Below, in pieces: positions 22,592-30,522 of a stretch of DNA of 38,151 nucleotides. The notes below the pieces were generated by a model. The model was not told where the DNA came from and did no database searches. It worked only from the letters and a program-made list of their open reading frames with translations. This DNA is from C7867-001 sp035533615 (GTDB lineage: Bacteria > Patescibacteriota > Minisyncoccia > Phycocordibacterales > Phycocordibacteraceae), in the NCBI GenBank assembly GCA_035533615.1, contig DATLTM010000012.1, positions 1-38,151 of the forward strand. Reading direction: 5' to 3'. Each line of letters opens with the position of its first letter. The first letter of the stretch is position 1. The translations under genes and the position numbers were made by a program.

Positions 22592-24475
22592 TTACATCCC
22601 TATGAGAACTGGGATGACCATAGGTGCTTTGTTGGTGCGCGCGAAGAGGAATCCGGCCATGACGTCGGTCAGATTATTCTTTACGTAATCGAGATCGATG
22701 GGATTCATATTGTTCGTGGAGTCCTCGATCGTCTTCTTGATGAGAATCCGCGCCTCATTGAGAAGATCCTGGGACTCGCGCAAATAGATAAAACCTCGAC
22801 TGATAATGTCGGGTGACTTGCGCAGCTTGCCAGTCTTCGAGTTCACGCTCGCAATGATGACGAACATACCGTCCTTGGCGAGCGACTGCCTGTCTCTCAT
22901 AACCACTTCCTGGCGATTTCCGATGGTGAATCCGTCGACAATAAGCGGTGCCGAGGGCACCTTCTGCTTGTGTACATTCAGTGTTCTTCCGTCAATGACG
23001 TCTATAACGCTCCCGTTATCGGCGAGGATGATACTCTCGCGCGACCTGCCCGCTTGTTCAACCGCCTTTGCGTGGGAGGCGGTCATTGAATAATAGCCGT
23101 AGCCGGGCATGAAGAATTTCGCATTTACCTGCTTGTTGATCCACACCAGCTCGCCGGTATTACCGTGGCCGGTGGAATGGACATCCGAAGAGCGATAGTG
23201 AATAATCGTTACCTTGTTCCGATACAGATTATCTTTCAGCCTTTGCACTGAGACCTCGTTGCCGGGAATGACTGACGATGAGAGGACAACGGTGTCGCGT
23301 TCATTGAACTGGATATATTTATGCTGTTTCGTTGCGATGCGCATAAGTGCTGCAAATTCTTCTCCCTGTGCTCCGGTGCAAAGAATGACAAGCTTATCGG
23401 GCGGATAGTTGCTAATATCCTGCGCAGAAATGATGGTGCCTTTGTCGATGGTAAGAAGGCCTGCCCGTTCCGCAATTTCTATGTTGTTTTTAATAGAGCG
23501 GCCCTCAGTGACTATCTTCTTTCCATATTTTTCTGCGCTCTCAATGATGCTCATCATGCGCTCAAATTGCGAGGCGAAGGTGCCAATGATAAGACGGCTC
23601 GAAACCGTTTTTATGATCTCATCAAGCGTTTGCTGGACCCGCTTTTCCGGAATCGAGAATCCATCACGTTCCGCATTCGTCGAGTCAGCAATAAAGAAGA
23701 GATTGGTATCTTTCGCAAGTTCACCCCACACCCTCACTTCGCGTTCGGAGGGAATGCCGTCTTGGTGGTCGAGCTTCAAGTCTCCCGAAAGGACGACATT
23801 GCCATAAGGGGTCTCCAGGGAAACGCCCATAGAATCGGGAATCGAGTGGGTGACCGGGAAGAACTTCACTTTTGTATGGGCAATAGTGACGGATTGGCCC
23901 GGTTCAACAATGACAATCTCTGGCTTTGGTACGTCCGGGTATTCTTCTTGTCTACGCTGAATCATGATGGAAGTCAGATTCCTGGTGTAGATAGGAGGAT
24001 TACCGAAGCGAGTCATCAGGAATGGAATCCCGCCGATATGATCGAGGTGGCCGTGAGTTATGATAACGGCGCGAACGCGTTCTCTGTTCTTCTCGAGATA
24101 CGCGGTATTCGGGAGCGTATAGTCGACACCAGGCGCGTCATCCTCTTCTTTGAAATGGAACCCTGCGTCAAGCACGAAGATGTCATCGTTGACATCAATT
24201 GCGACCATATTGCGGCCGACCTCCTCGACACCGCCCAATGGCACGATACGGACGACATTTTTCGCCGGAGGTTCGGGGAAGTAGTCGGCGGTGCGGTTAA
24301 TACGCATTGAATTGGATGCGGGGCGGCGGAGTATCCGTTGGATTCGACGTGACGCGCTACCCGGACGCGGGCCGTTCCGACCTTGCGGTCGTCTTCCGCG
24401 TTCAAAATGGCGCATTTGTCGCGCGGGATGTGGTCGTCCCTCGGAGGAGTGGCCGGGTGCTGGTGCTTGATTCAT
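22592..24475 (-). CDS. rnj: Ribonuclease J with basic N-terminal extension
   Basis: RNase J is a 5'-3' exonuclease/endonuclease in mRNA decay and rRNA maturation. The 627-aa protein has HGHLDH (141-146), the later metal-site histidine in VTHSIPDSMG, D in VLSGDLKLD, and the beta-CASP and C-terminal domains. Two features differ from the Firmicutes type: about 70 extra N-terminal residues rich in Arg, Pro and Gly, and the usual P-V-H-G-E-Y motif replaced by PGYGYYSM, as in other CPR copies. It follows the solute-binding gene after 72 bp and may have its own promoter there. Confidence 0.93.
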   Translation of the reverse strand: MNQAPAPGHSSEGRPHPARQMRHFERGRRPQGRNGPRPGSASRRIQRILRRPASNSMRINRTADYFPEPPAKNVVRIVPLGGVEEVGRNMVAIDVNDDIFVLDAGFHFKEEDDAPGVDYTLPNTAYLEKNRERVRAVIITHGHLDHIGGIPFLMTRFGNPPIYTRNLTSIMIQRRQEEYPDVPKPEIVIVEPGQSVTIAHTKVKFFPVTHSIPDSMGVSLETPYGNVVLSGDLKLDHQDGIPSEREVRVWGELAKDTNLFFIADSTNAERDGFSIPEKRVQQTLDEIIKTVSSRLIIGTFASQFERMMSIIESAEKYGKKIVTEGRSIKNNIEIAERAGLLTIDKGTIISAQDISNYPPDKLVILCTGAQGEEFAALMRIATKQHKYIQFNERDTVVLSSSVIPGNEVSVQRLKDNLYRNKVTIIHYRSSDVHSTGHGNTGELVWINKQVNAKFFMPGYGYYSMTASHAKAVEQAGRSRESIILADNGSVIDVIDGRTLNVHKQKVPSAPLIVDGFTIGNRQEVVMRDRQSLAKDGMFVIIASVNSKTGKLRKSPDIISRGFIYLRESQDLLNEARILIKKTIEDSTNNMNPIDLDYVKNNLTDVMAGFLFARTNKAPMVIPVLIGM

Positions 24476-24547
24476 GATGGTTGGTTATATAATCGGGCTT
24501 ATAAATTAATACTGCTCCAAACCCGTACGAAAAAATAGATAACAGAA

Positions 24548-26272
24548 CTAATGCACAAAAAACGGCCACACTGCATCGGTTTTTCTATACCACGATGCAA
24601 CTGTTGCAAAACGGTCCGCCGGCGTGATGATCTGCGGGAGCATGACGCCACGCAGGTCAGCTGGTACGGCATAAGTGAAGTCCGGTGCATATAAGAACGC
24701 AGCTGGATATTCCGCGGCAATCGTATCTTCGATCTTTTGCAGATCGGCCGCGCGCGCTTGCGGATCGGTAGAACTACGAGCATCCTCCAGAAGAGCATCG
24801 ACCGTCTTGTTCGCATATAATGCGATATTAAGGCCGGGGTCGTTCTGTTCCTGGGAATCCCAGAAAGCATAAAGATCCTGATCGCGGCCGATGACTTCTC
24901 CGTAGAGAAGAGCATCGTACTTACGCGGGCGGATGATGTTTTGCGAAAGATCGCCAGGTTCATAGAGCTCGATGTCCACTGGAATGCCGAGCCGTTCCCA
25001 ATCTGCCTTCACGGCACTCGCGACGTTCTTTAGTTCGAGCACATTCGAGGTGCGTATTGTAATAGCGTCGAGCGTCTGTTTTGCACTCGCATTTTTCCAG
25101 ACGCGTGCTGATCCATCATAGGTCCATCCAGCTGCTTCAAGCACAGTAGCCGCATCCTCTGTTGGGTTTGTTGATTGGGGAATCGGAGCTTGTTTCACGC
25201 TCCCGCCGGGCGGGACGGGTCCCATGATGGCAGCGGCGTATCCGCCGAGTACGGTATTGACAAGTGCGGAGCGATCGATTGCAAGCGAAAGTGCCTTACG
25301 TACTTCCTGCCGCGCGTAGACTTGATTCACGCTTGGGTTGAAGAATACGCCAAAGATGCGGGCGTACGGTGCGGTGAGCACATGCGGAAAAGGAACGTCG
25401 TATGTACTCTCTATCGCGCCGCTTGCAAGGGCGTTCGTAAGGTTCTCTGAACTCGCATAGAAGTCAAAGTTTATACCGTCGAGATACGGCCGACCGAGCA
25501 CGAAGTCTGGATTTGCGGAAAGCGAGACGCTCTGGATAAGTCCGGATGAATCTCGAGAAATGCTGGCGACCTTAAAGGGCCCGGCACCAACAGGATTCGT
25601 CTCAAGAGTAGAGAAGGGGAATTCTTCATCCGAAATATTTTGCCAGAGACGTGCCGGAAGGATGCCGAGCGTTGTGAGTCCGAGGAAAGGCGCGTACGGC
25701 TTTGCCAGAGTGAATCGGACGGTGCGTTGATCGACGGCGGTAACGTTCACACCGGACCAGTCCGCGTACTCCGGGCTCTTGAGTGCAGCATCCTGCGCTT
25801 TTTGCACGGTAAAGACAACATCGTTCGCCGTGACAGGCGTGCCATCTGAAAAGACGGCGTTCTTGCGCAAAACAAACGTGTAGGACTTGCCGTCAGCAGA
25901 TACGCTGTAGCTCTCCGCAAGCACGGGTACGGGAGAGCCAGTGCCCGAAAGCCCCATCAGTCCGGCATAAGTAAGCACGGAAAGGTCACGATCGGCATCG
26001 CTGATAGCAAGGAGCGGATTAATAAATTGCGGGCTCCCGACCTCACCTTCGGTCAGGTTCCCGCCATAGGTCGGGACTTGGACGAGGAGTGCCTGTTCAA
26101 GCGCGTAGAGGCTTGCGAGGGAAGCGACGCCGAAAAGAGCGGCAAGCGCGTAAAATAGGACACGGTCGCCGGGCGAGAATGTTTCTACGCGCTTACTCAA
26201 ACGATCGAGCGGCGAGATACTCCGCAAACGCGTCAATCGCTCTTTCCAGAAGGAGCCGTTTGCATCGTTCAT
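24548..26272 (-). CDS. Membrane-anchored solute-binding protein, SBP_bac_5 family
   Basis: The 574-aa protein belongs to the peptide/nickel ABC binding family (OppA/DppA-like): SYTFVLRKNAVFSDGTPVTANDVVFT, NPVGAGPFKV and VRKALSLAIDRSALVNTVLGG are family signatures. Instead of a lipobox it has a cytosolic N-terminus of about 40 residues and one helix (about 38-60, VLFYALAALFGVASLASLYAL), so it stays anchored. No permease or ATPase genes are adjacent. Its ATG overlaps the secG stop (TAATG), so the two are cotranscribed. Confidence 0.88.
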   Translation of the reverse strand: MNDANGSFWKERLTRLRSISPLDRLSKRVETFSPGDRVLFYALAALFGVASLASLYALEQALLVQVPTYGGNLTEGEVGSPQFINPLLAISDADRDLSVLTYAGLMGLSGTGSPVPVLAESYSVSADGKSYTFVLRKNAVFSDGTPVTANDVVFTVQKAQDAALKSPEYADWSGVNVTAVDQRTVRFTLAKPYAPFLGLTTLGILPARLWQNISDEEFPFSTLETNPVGAGPFKVASISRDSSGLIQSVSLSANPDFVLGRPYLDGINFDFYASSENLTNALASGAIESTYDVPFPHVLTAPYARIFGVFFNPSVNQVYARQEVRKALSLAIDRSALVNTVLGGYAAAIMGPVPPGGSVKQAPIPQSTNPTEDAATVLEAAGWTYDGSARVWKNASAKQTLDAITIRTSNVLELKNVASAVKADWERLGIPVDIELYEPGDLSQNIIRPRKYDALLYGEVIGRDQDLYAFWDSQEQNDPGLNIALYANKTVDALLEDARSSTDPQARAADLQKIEDTIAAEYPAAFLYAPDFTYAVPADLRGVMLPQIITPADRFATVASWYRKTDAVWPFFVH

Positions 26273-26508
26273 TATCCAACGAAGAGGAAGTTCATCACTG
26301 CTGCGAGCACGAGCAAGATCGCAATGACAATTGTCGCATCAAATAGGAATTTCTCGGCGCCTCTGCGCTTATAGAACGTCGACGCGAAGTTGTCGCCTCC
26401 AAAGGCTCCGCCGAGGGTCGCTCCGCGCTGCTGGAGCACGATGCCGACGATGAGGAGTATTGAGAGGATAATTTCCGCGTACGGCAGTGCCGATACGAGT
26501 GCCTCCAT
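26272..26508 (-). CDS. secG: Protein translocase subunit SecG
   Basis: SecG assists SecYE-driven secretion. The 78-aa protein has two membrane helices with the conserved loop GIVLQQRGATLGGAFGG and the following STFYKRRGAEKFLFDAT, all typical. It is the first gene of a minus-strand unit with the solute-binding protein and is divergent from groES. The ATG at 26508 lies 10 nt after a TATACT box. Confidence 0.94.
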   Translation of the reverse strand: MEALVSALPYAEIILSILLIVGIVLQQRGATLGGAFGGDNFASTFYKRRGAEKFLFDATIVIAILLVLAAVMNFLFVG

Positions 26509-26518
26509 CTTGCCGGGA

Positions 26519-26548
26519 AGTATATCACGGGCAGGCGTATCGGCGCAA
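26519..26548 (-). promoter_or_regulatory. Promoter of secG
   Basis: On the minus strand TTGCGC (26543-26548), an 18-nt spacer and TATACT (26519-26524) precede the secG ATG by 10 nt. Its -35 abuts that of the divergent groES promoter. Confidence 0.6.
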
Positions 26549-26549
26549 C

Positions 26550-26578
26550 TTGCGTGTGAACTGCAGTTTACCTATACT
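26550..26578 (+). promoter_or_regulatory. Promoter of groES-groEL
   Basis: TTGCGT (26550-26555), a 17-nt spacer and TATACT (26573-26578) give a strong promoter with a leader of about 33 nt. No CIRCE element (HrcA site) is present, so control by HrcA is unlikely. With the secG -35 it forms the palindrome CGCAA-C-TTGCG (26544-26554). Confidence 0.65.
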
Positions 26579-26617
26579 CTCATCACACAGGGCGATTATT
26601 CATTTATATAGAACGCT

Positions 26618-26932
26618 ATGGCAAAGAAGCTTTCGCTTTCGCCGCTTGGAGACCGCGTGGTCGTACAGCCCGCCCTGAAGGAGGGGGAGAAGAAGCTCGC
26701 GTCCGGCATCATCATTCCCGAGACGGTAGACAAAGAGAAGCCGGCGCAGGGTACGGTCGTCGCGGTCGGCCCCGGCAAATACGAAGACGGCAAGCGCGTG
26801 CCGATGCAGGTTAAGGTCGGCGATACGGTGCTGTTCAGTAAGTACGGCTACGACGAGGTGAAGGTAGGCGGGCAGGAGTACTACATCCTCTCGGAGTCCA
26901 GCATCTTAGGAGTCATAAGTGGTAAGGAATAA
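26618..26932 (+). CDS. groES: Co-chaperonin GroES
   Basis: GroES caps the GroEL folding chamber. The 104-aa protein shows SPLGDRVVVQPALKEGEKKLASGIIIPE, including the mobile loop with SGIIIP, and the closing GDTVLFSKYGYDEVKVGGQEYYIL. It is slightly longer than the common 95-97 aa because of extra N-terminal residues and an insertion near GKYEDGKRVPMQ. The operon with groEL is normal; a stable hairpin overlaps the stop and the gap. Confidence 0.97.
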   Translation: MAKKLSLSPLGDRVVVQPALKEGEKKLASGIIIPETVDKEKPAQGTVVAVGPGKYEDGKRVPMQVKVGDTVLFSKYGYDEVKVGGQEYYILSESSILGVISGKE

Positions 26933-26975
26933 GGTGCAAGTGAATTCCTTTCCTCCTTACACCTTGAACCTTACC
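26921..26975 (+). promoter_or_regulatory. Hairpin spanning the groES stop and the groES-groEL gap
   Basis: GGTAAGG (26921-26927) pairs with CCTTACC (26969-26975) and AAGGTGcAAG (26931-26940) with CTTaCACCTT (26956-26965), with a 3x3 internal loop between and one mismatch. Together about 16 pairs form a stem including the groES stop codon. It lacks a U-run, so it is more likely an RNA processing or stability element than a terminator. Confidence 0.5.
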
Positions 26976-26992
26976 CCTTTAACCTAATTAAC

Positions 26993-28627
26993 ATGGCAAA
27001 ACAAATTCTTTTTTCCGAAGACGCGCGCAAGGCGATTGCGAAGGGTATCGCGCAGGCCGCGCACGCGGTGAAGGTGACGCTCGGTCCCAAAGGGCGCAAC
27101 GTGGTCATTGAGAAGTCGTACGGCGCTCCAAGGATCACGAACGACGGCGTTTCCATCGCGAAGGAAATTTCATTCAAAGACCGGTTTGAGAATATGGGCG
27201 CGGAAATCGTGAAGGAAGTCGCGAGCAAGACAAATGACACGGCCGGCGACGGCACCACGACCTCGGTCGTGCTCTTTGAAGCGCTTGTCGCGGAAGGGCT
27301 CTCGCACGTGATGAAGGGAGCGAATGCCATGAGCATCCGGAGCGGCATGGAGAAAGCGAAGAATGCCGCGCTCGCGGAGCTGAAGAAAATGGCGAAGCCG
27401 GTCTCCGGCAAGGCAGAAGTGAAGCAGGTCGCAAGCATTTCGGCGGAATCCGAAGTGCTGGGAAACATTATCGCCGAAGCGGTGGAGAAGGTGGGTAGTA
27501 GCGGGGTGGTGACGGTGGAAGAGAGCCAGGGCATGGAGCTGTCCTACGACATCGTGGAGGGACTCCAGATAGACAAGGGCTACGTCTCCGCCTATATGGT
27601 CACGAATCCGGAGCGCATGGAGGCCGAAATGAAGGACGCGCTCGTCCTCCTCACCGATAAGAAAATCGGGAACGTGCAGGAAATCCTCCCGCTTCTGGAG
27701 AAAGTCGTGCAGTCGGGCAAGAAGGAACTCGTCATCATCGCGGACGACGTGGAAGGCGACGCGCTCTCCACGTTCATCGTGAACAAACTGCGCGGCACGT
27801 TCTCGGTGCTCGCGGTGAAGGCGCCGGGCTACGGCGACCGAAAGAAGGATATGCTCGCGGACATCGCGACGGTAGTCGGCGGACAAGTCATCTCTAACGA
27901 AGTCGGGATGACGTTTGAGAACGCGACACTCGGCATGCTCGGCAAGGCGAATCGCGTCGTTGCGACCAAGGATGCGACGACGATTGTCGGCGGTAAAGGG
28001 AAGAAAGCGGATATCGCGGCGCGCATCAATCAGCTCAAAGCGCAGATGGACGGTTCCGATTCCAAGTTTGATAAGGAGAAATTTGAAGAGCGCATTGCGA
28101 AGCTCTCGGGCGGCGTGGCGGTCATTTCGGTGGGCGCGGCGACCGAAACGGAGATGAAGTACTTGAAAGATAAGATAGACGATGCAGTGAAGGCGACGAA
28201 GGCCTCCATTGAAGAGGGCATCGTGGCGGGCGGCGGCACCGCGCTCGCGAAGGTCGCGAAGAAGCTCATGGCGCAGGAGCACAAGATGAACGCGGATGAG
28301 AAAGCCGGGTACGACATCGTCGTCCAGGCGCTGGAGACGCCGCTTGCGCAAATCGCACTCAACGCCGGCAAGGACGACGCGGCCGTCATCGTCTCCAAGG
28401 TGCAGTCGGGGAAGAGCAATGCCGGCTACAACGCGCTCACGGACGAAATCGTGGAGGATATGCTCGCCGCGGGCATCGTGGACCCGGTGAAGATGCCGCG
28501 CATGGCGCTTGAGAACGCGGTCTCGGCGGCGGCAATGCTCCTCACCACCGAAGCGGCCATCGCCGACATCCCCGAACCGAAAGCTCCTCCAATGGGCGGC
28601 GGCGACATGGGCGGGATGGGCTATTAA
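26993..28627 (+). CDS. groEL: Chaperonin GroEL
   Basis: GroEL is the tetradecameric ATP-driven folding chamber. The 544-aa protein has the ATP-site DTAGDGTTTSVVLFEAL (catalytic D87 within) and the equatorial C-terminal MPRMALENAVSAAAMLLTTEA; it ends with a short glycine/methionine tail GGGDMGGMGY. Length is normal. The apical domain substrate-binding region (VEGLQIDKGYVSAYMVTNPE) is conserved. The ATG follows taattaac without Shine-Dalgarno. Codon choice here is markedly GC-rich compared with the DUF1254 region. Confidence 0.98.
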   Translation: MAKQILFSEDARKAIAKGIAQAAHAVKVTLGPKGRNVVIEKSYGAPRITNDGVSIAKEISFKDRFENMGAEIVKEVASKTNDTAGDGTTTSVVLFEALVAEGLSHVMKGANAMSIRSGMEKAKNAALAELKKMAKPVSGKAEVKQVASISAESEVLGNIIAEAVEKVGSSGVVTVEESQGMELSYDIVEGLQIDKGYVSAYMVTNPERMEAEMKDALVLLTDKKIGNVQEILPLLEKVVQSGKKELVIIADDVEGDALSTFIVNKLRGTFSVLAVKAPGYGDRKKDMLADIATVVGGQVISNEVGMTFENATLGMLGKANRVVATKDATTIVGGKGKKADIAARINQLKAQMDGSDSKFDKEKFEERIAKLSGGVAVISVGAATETEMKYLKDKIDDAVKATKASIEEGIVAGGGTALAKVAKKLMAQEHKMNADEKAGYDIVVQALETPLAQIALNAGKDDAAVIVSKVQSGKSNAGYNALTDEIVEDMLAAGIVDPVKMPRMALENAVSAAAMLLTTEAAIADIPEPKAPPMGGGDMGGMGY

Positions 28628-28636
28628 AATAATTAA

Positions 28637-28679
28637 CGCAGTCTGACTGCGGTAGGAGTTGTGAAGGTCTGACCTTCAC
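28637..28679 (+). other. Two hairpins in the groEL 3' region
   Basis: CGCAGT-ctg-ACTGCG (28637-28651) and GTGAAGGT-ctg-ACCTTCAC (28661-28679) are two perfect stems with the same CTG loop, just upstream of the terminator. They may protect the groESL transcript from 3' decay. Confidence 0.45.
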
Positions 28680-28683
28680 AGAA

Positions 28684-28713
28684 ACAAAAGTCCCGCGGAA
28701 GCGGGGCTTTTGT
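28684..28713. terminator. Terminator after groEL
   Basis: ACAAAAGTCCCGC (28684-28696) pairs with GCGGGGCTTTTGT (28701-28713), one G-U, around the loop GGAA, with U-rich arms in both directions. It separates groESL from the abrB promoter that starts two bases later. Confidence 0.88.
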
Positions 28714-28714
28714 G

Positions 28715-28743
28715 TTGACACGGCGCACCGCAAAGAGTAGGAT
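28715..28743 (+). promoter_or_regulatory. Consensus promoter of the abrB-efflux operon
   Basis: A perfect TTGACA (28715-28720), a 17-nt spacer and TAGGAT (28738-28743) lie nine bases before the ATG at 28753, predicting a leader of only two to three bases. Confidence 0.7.
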
Positions 28744-28752
28744 ATTTCCTAC
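28737..28752 (+). promoter_or_regulatory. Operator-like inverted repeat over the abrB -10 box
   Basis: GTAGGA-tatt-TCCTAC is a perfect 6-bp inverted repeat that covers the -10 box and the predicted start and ends at the base before the ATG. A repressor bound here would block RNA polymerase; AbrB-type proteins bind as dimers, so autoregulation is the simplest reading. Confidence 0.55.
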
Positions 28753-28983
28753 ATGGCACCATCACATAAAAAAGAGGAATCACTCGTCGGCGTCACCACC
28801 GTTGGCGAGAAGGGGCAGATTGTTATTCCGGCCGACATACGTGCAACGTTCCAACTCGGGAAAGGAGCGAAGCTCATGGTCATCGCGCATGACAAAGGCA
28901 TCTTTCTCATGCGTCCCGCCGCTCTCGAGCATATGGCAAATCGTTTTAATGCATTACAATCTCTTATTAAGAAATCTAAATAA
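28753..28983 (+). CDS. AbrB/MazE/SpoVT family transcriptional regulator
   Basis: The 76-aa protein has a swapped-hairpin AbrB domain at about residues 12-55: GVTTVGEKGQIVIPADIRATFQLGKGAKLMVI, shown here by its parts EKGQIVIPADIR and LGKGAKL. The tail (about 56-76) is helical and basic. No toxin gene follows, so this is a regulator rather than an antitoxin. It heads the operon with the efflux genes and probably controls them and itself through the repeat at 28737-28752. Confidence 0.9.
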   Translation: MAPSHKKEESLVGVTTVGEKGQIVIPADIRATFQLGKGAKLMVIAHDKGIFLMRPAALEHMANRFNALQSLIKKSK

Positions 28984-28989
28984 TCTTGT

Positions 28990-30522
28990 ATGCCCGCCTC
29001 TCCGCGTATGTGGTCGAGATTTCTGAAATCTAAGTGGACGATTACGATTGTCATCCTGCTCGTTCTGGGTGGCGGGTATTGGTTTTTCATGCGCGGCAGC
29101 GCTCCCGTGTATCAATTCATAACCGTGACGCGCGGTTCCATTACCGAGACCGTGTCTGCGACCGGCAATACGACGCCCATGAAGAGCGTCTCACTCGGGT
29201 TTCAGAACGCGGGCACGGTTGCGCGCGTCTATTATAATCTCGGCGACCAAGTAGCGGCGGGAGAGGTTATCGCGAGTCTCTCTACGGCGAGTCTCTCCGC
29301 CGCTTTGCAGCAGGCGCAGGCGAATCTCGCGGTTGCGCAGGCGAATCTCGCCGCACTCACCGCCGGCACGCGCCCGGAGCAGCTTGCGATAGACCAGAGC
29401 GCCGTTACCCAGGACCACATCGCCCTCGCCAACGCGATAACGAGCGCATACTCCGCCTCCGACAGCGCGGTGCACGCAGTCGCCGACCAGTTCTTCACCA
29501 ATCCGCGCACGGCGGGCGCGGCGCTCACGTTCTCCCTGCCCGATGCGACGCTCACGAACACCGTCGTCCAGGAGCGCGTCGCGCTTGAACCGGTGTTCAT
29601 TGCATGGAATGCGCAGATTACGGCACCCTCTTTTTCTTCAAGCGACCCCGCGGCGGCGGCAACGCAAGCCACCCAGAACCTCGCCCAGGTCAACGCGTTC
29701 CTCAACGACGCGGCGGAAGCGCTTACCAAGGCTCAGCCGTCGGGGAGCATCACAAGCGCAACCTTAAGCGGATATGCTTCAGGGATTTCTACTTCGCGCA
29801 CAAGCATCGCAAGCGCGCTCACGGCGCTCGCGGGTGCGCAGGCGGCGCTCGCGAGCGCGGAGGGCACGCTCGCGCTCGCGCAGGCCGGTTCAACTCCCCA
29901 AGCTATCGCCGCGCAACAGGCGCAGGTACAGCAAGCACAGGCGGGTGTCGCAAGCGCCGAGGCGAATCTGGGGAACGCGGAGATTATCGCTCCGATAAGC
30001 GGCACGCTCACGCAGCTTGATGCGAAGGTCGGACAGCAGGCGACGCCCGGCGTCTCGCTCGTCTCCATCATCGGCAATGGCGGATTTGAAGTGGACACGG
30101 GCGTATCCGACACGGATGTCGGGAAACTGGCCGTCGGCAACCCGGTCACGATGACGATTGACGCGTTCCCCAACGAGACGTTTACCGGCTCGGTATTCTA
30201 TATCGCGCCGGCGGAGACGAACACGCAGGGCGTCATTAGCTATCTGGTCAAGATATCGTTCGGCAAGAGCGACCCGCGGCTCAAGAGCGGCCTCACGGCG
30301 AACATCACGATACAAACGAAGAAGGACGATAATGTGCTCATTCTCCCCCAGTACGCCATCCTGCAGAATGACAGCGGCACCTTCGTCAAGACGCTTCTCG
30401 GGAAGACAGCGACAACGAGCCCGGTCACGCTCGGCATTCAGGACCAGAGCGGCAATGTGGAGATACTGTCCGGCGTCACGCTCGGCGAACAGGTCATCAA
30501 TATCGGACTCAAGGCGCAATGA
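28990..30522 (+). CDS. MacA/HlyD-type efflux adaptor protein
   Basis: The 510-aa protein has one N-terminal helix (about 16-35), a biotinyl-lipoyl half-motif (GTVARVYYNLGDQVAAGEVIA), a long Ala/Gln-rich coiled coil (about 95-310, repeats such as QAQANLAVAQANLAAL), the second lipoyl half (APISGTLTQLDAKVGQ) and beta-barrel segments with DTDVGKLAVGNPVTMT and SGLTANI. It would link the ABC pump to export outside the membrane. An insertion of about 100 residues within the coiled coil (about 150-250) makes it larger than MacA. Its stop overlaps the next gene. Confidence 0.9.
   Translation: MPASPRMWSRFLKSKWTITIVILLVLGGGYWFFMRGSAPVYQFITVTRGSITETVSATGNTTPMKSVSLGFQNAGTVARVYYNLGDQVAAGEVIASLSTASLSAALQQAQANLAVAQANLAALTAGTRPEQLAIDQSAVTQDHIALANAITSAYSASDSAVHAVADQFFTNPRTAGAALTFSLPDATLTNTVVQERVALEPVFIAWNAQITAPSFSSSDPAAAATQATQNLAQVNAFLNDAAEALTKAQPSGSITSATLSGYASGISTSRTSIASALTALAGAQAALASAEGTLALAQAGSTPQAIAAQQAQVQQAQAGVASAEANLGNAEIIAPISGTLTQLDAKVGQQATPGVSLVSIIGNGGFEVDTGVSDTDVGKLAVGNPVTMTIDAFPNETFTGSVFYIAPAETNTQGVISYLVKISFGKSDPRLKSGLTANITIQTKKDDNVLILPQYAILQNDSGTFVKTLLGKTATTSPVTLGIQDQSGNVEILSGVTLGEQVINIGLKAQ

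Noticed and set aside
23321..24310. 329-codon open frame antisense to RNase J
   Set aside because: No recognisable domain and complete overlap with a certain gene on the other strand.
26579..26617. CIRCE/HrcA operator before groES
   Set aside because: No TTAGCACTC-N9-GAGTGCTAA or close variant occurs in the leader.
27170..28351. 393-codon open frame antisense to groEL
   Set aside because: Its residues are His/Arg/Leu-rich without any domain, and it mirrors the GC-rich codon pattern of groEL; it is a shadow.
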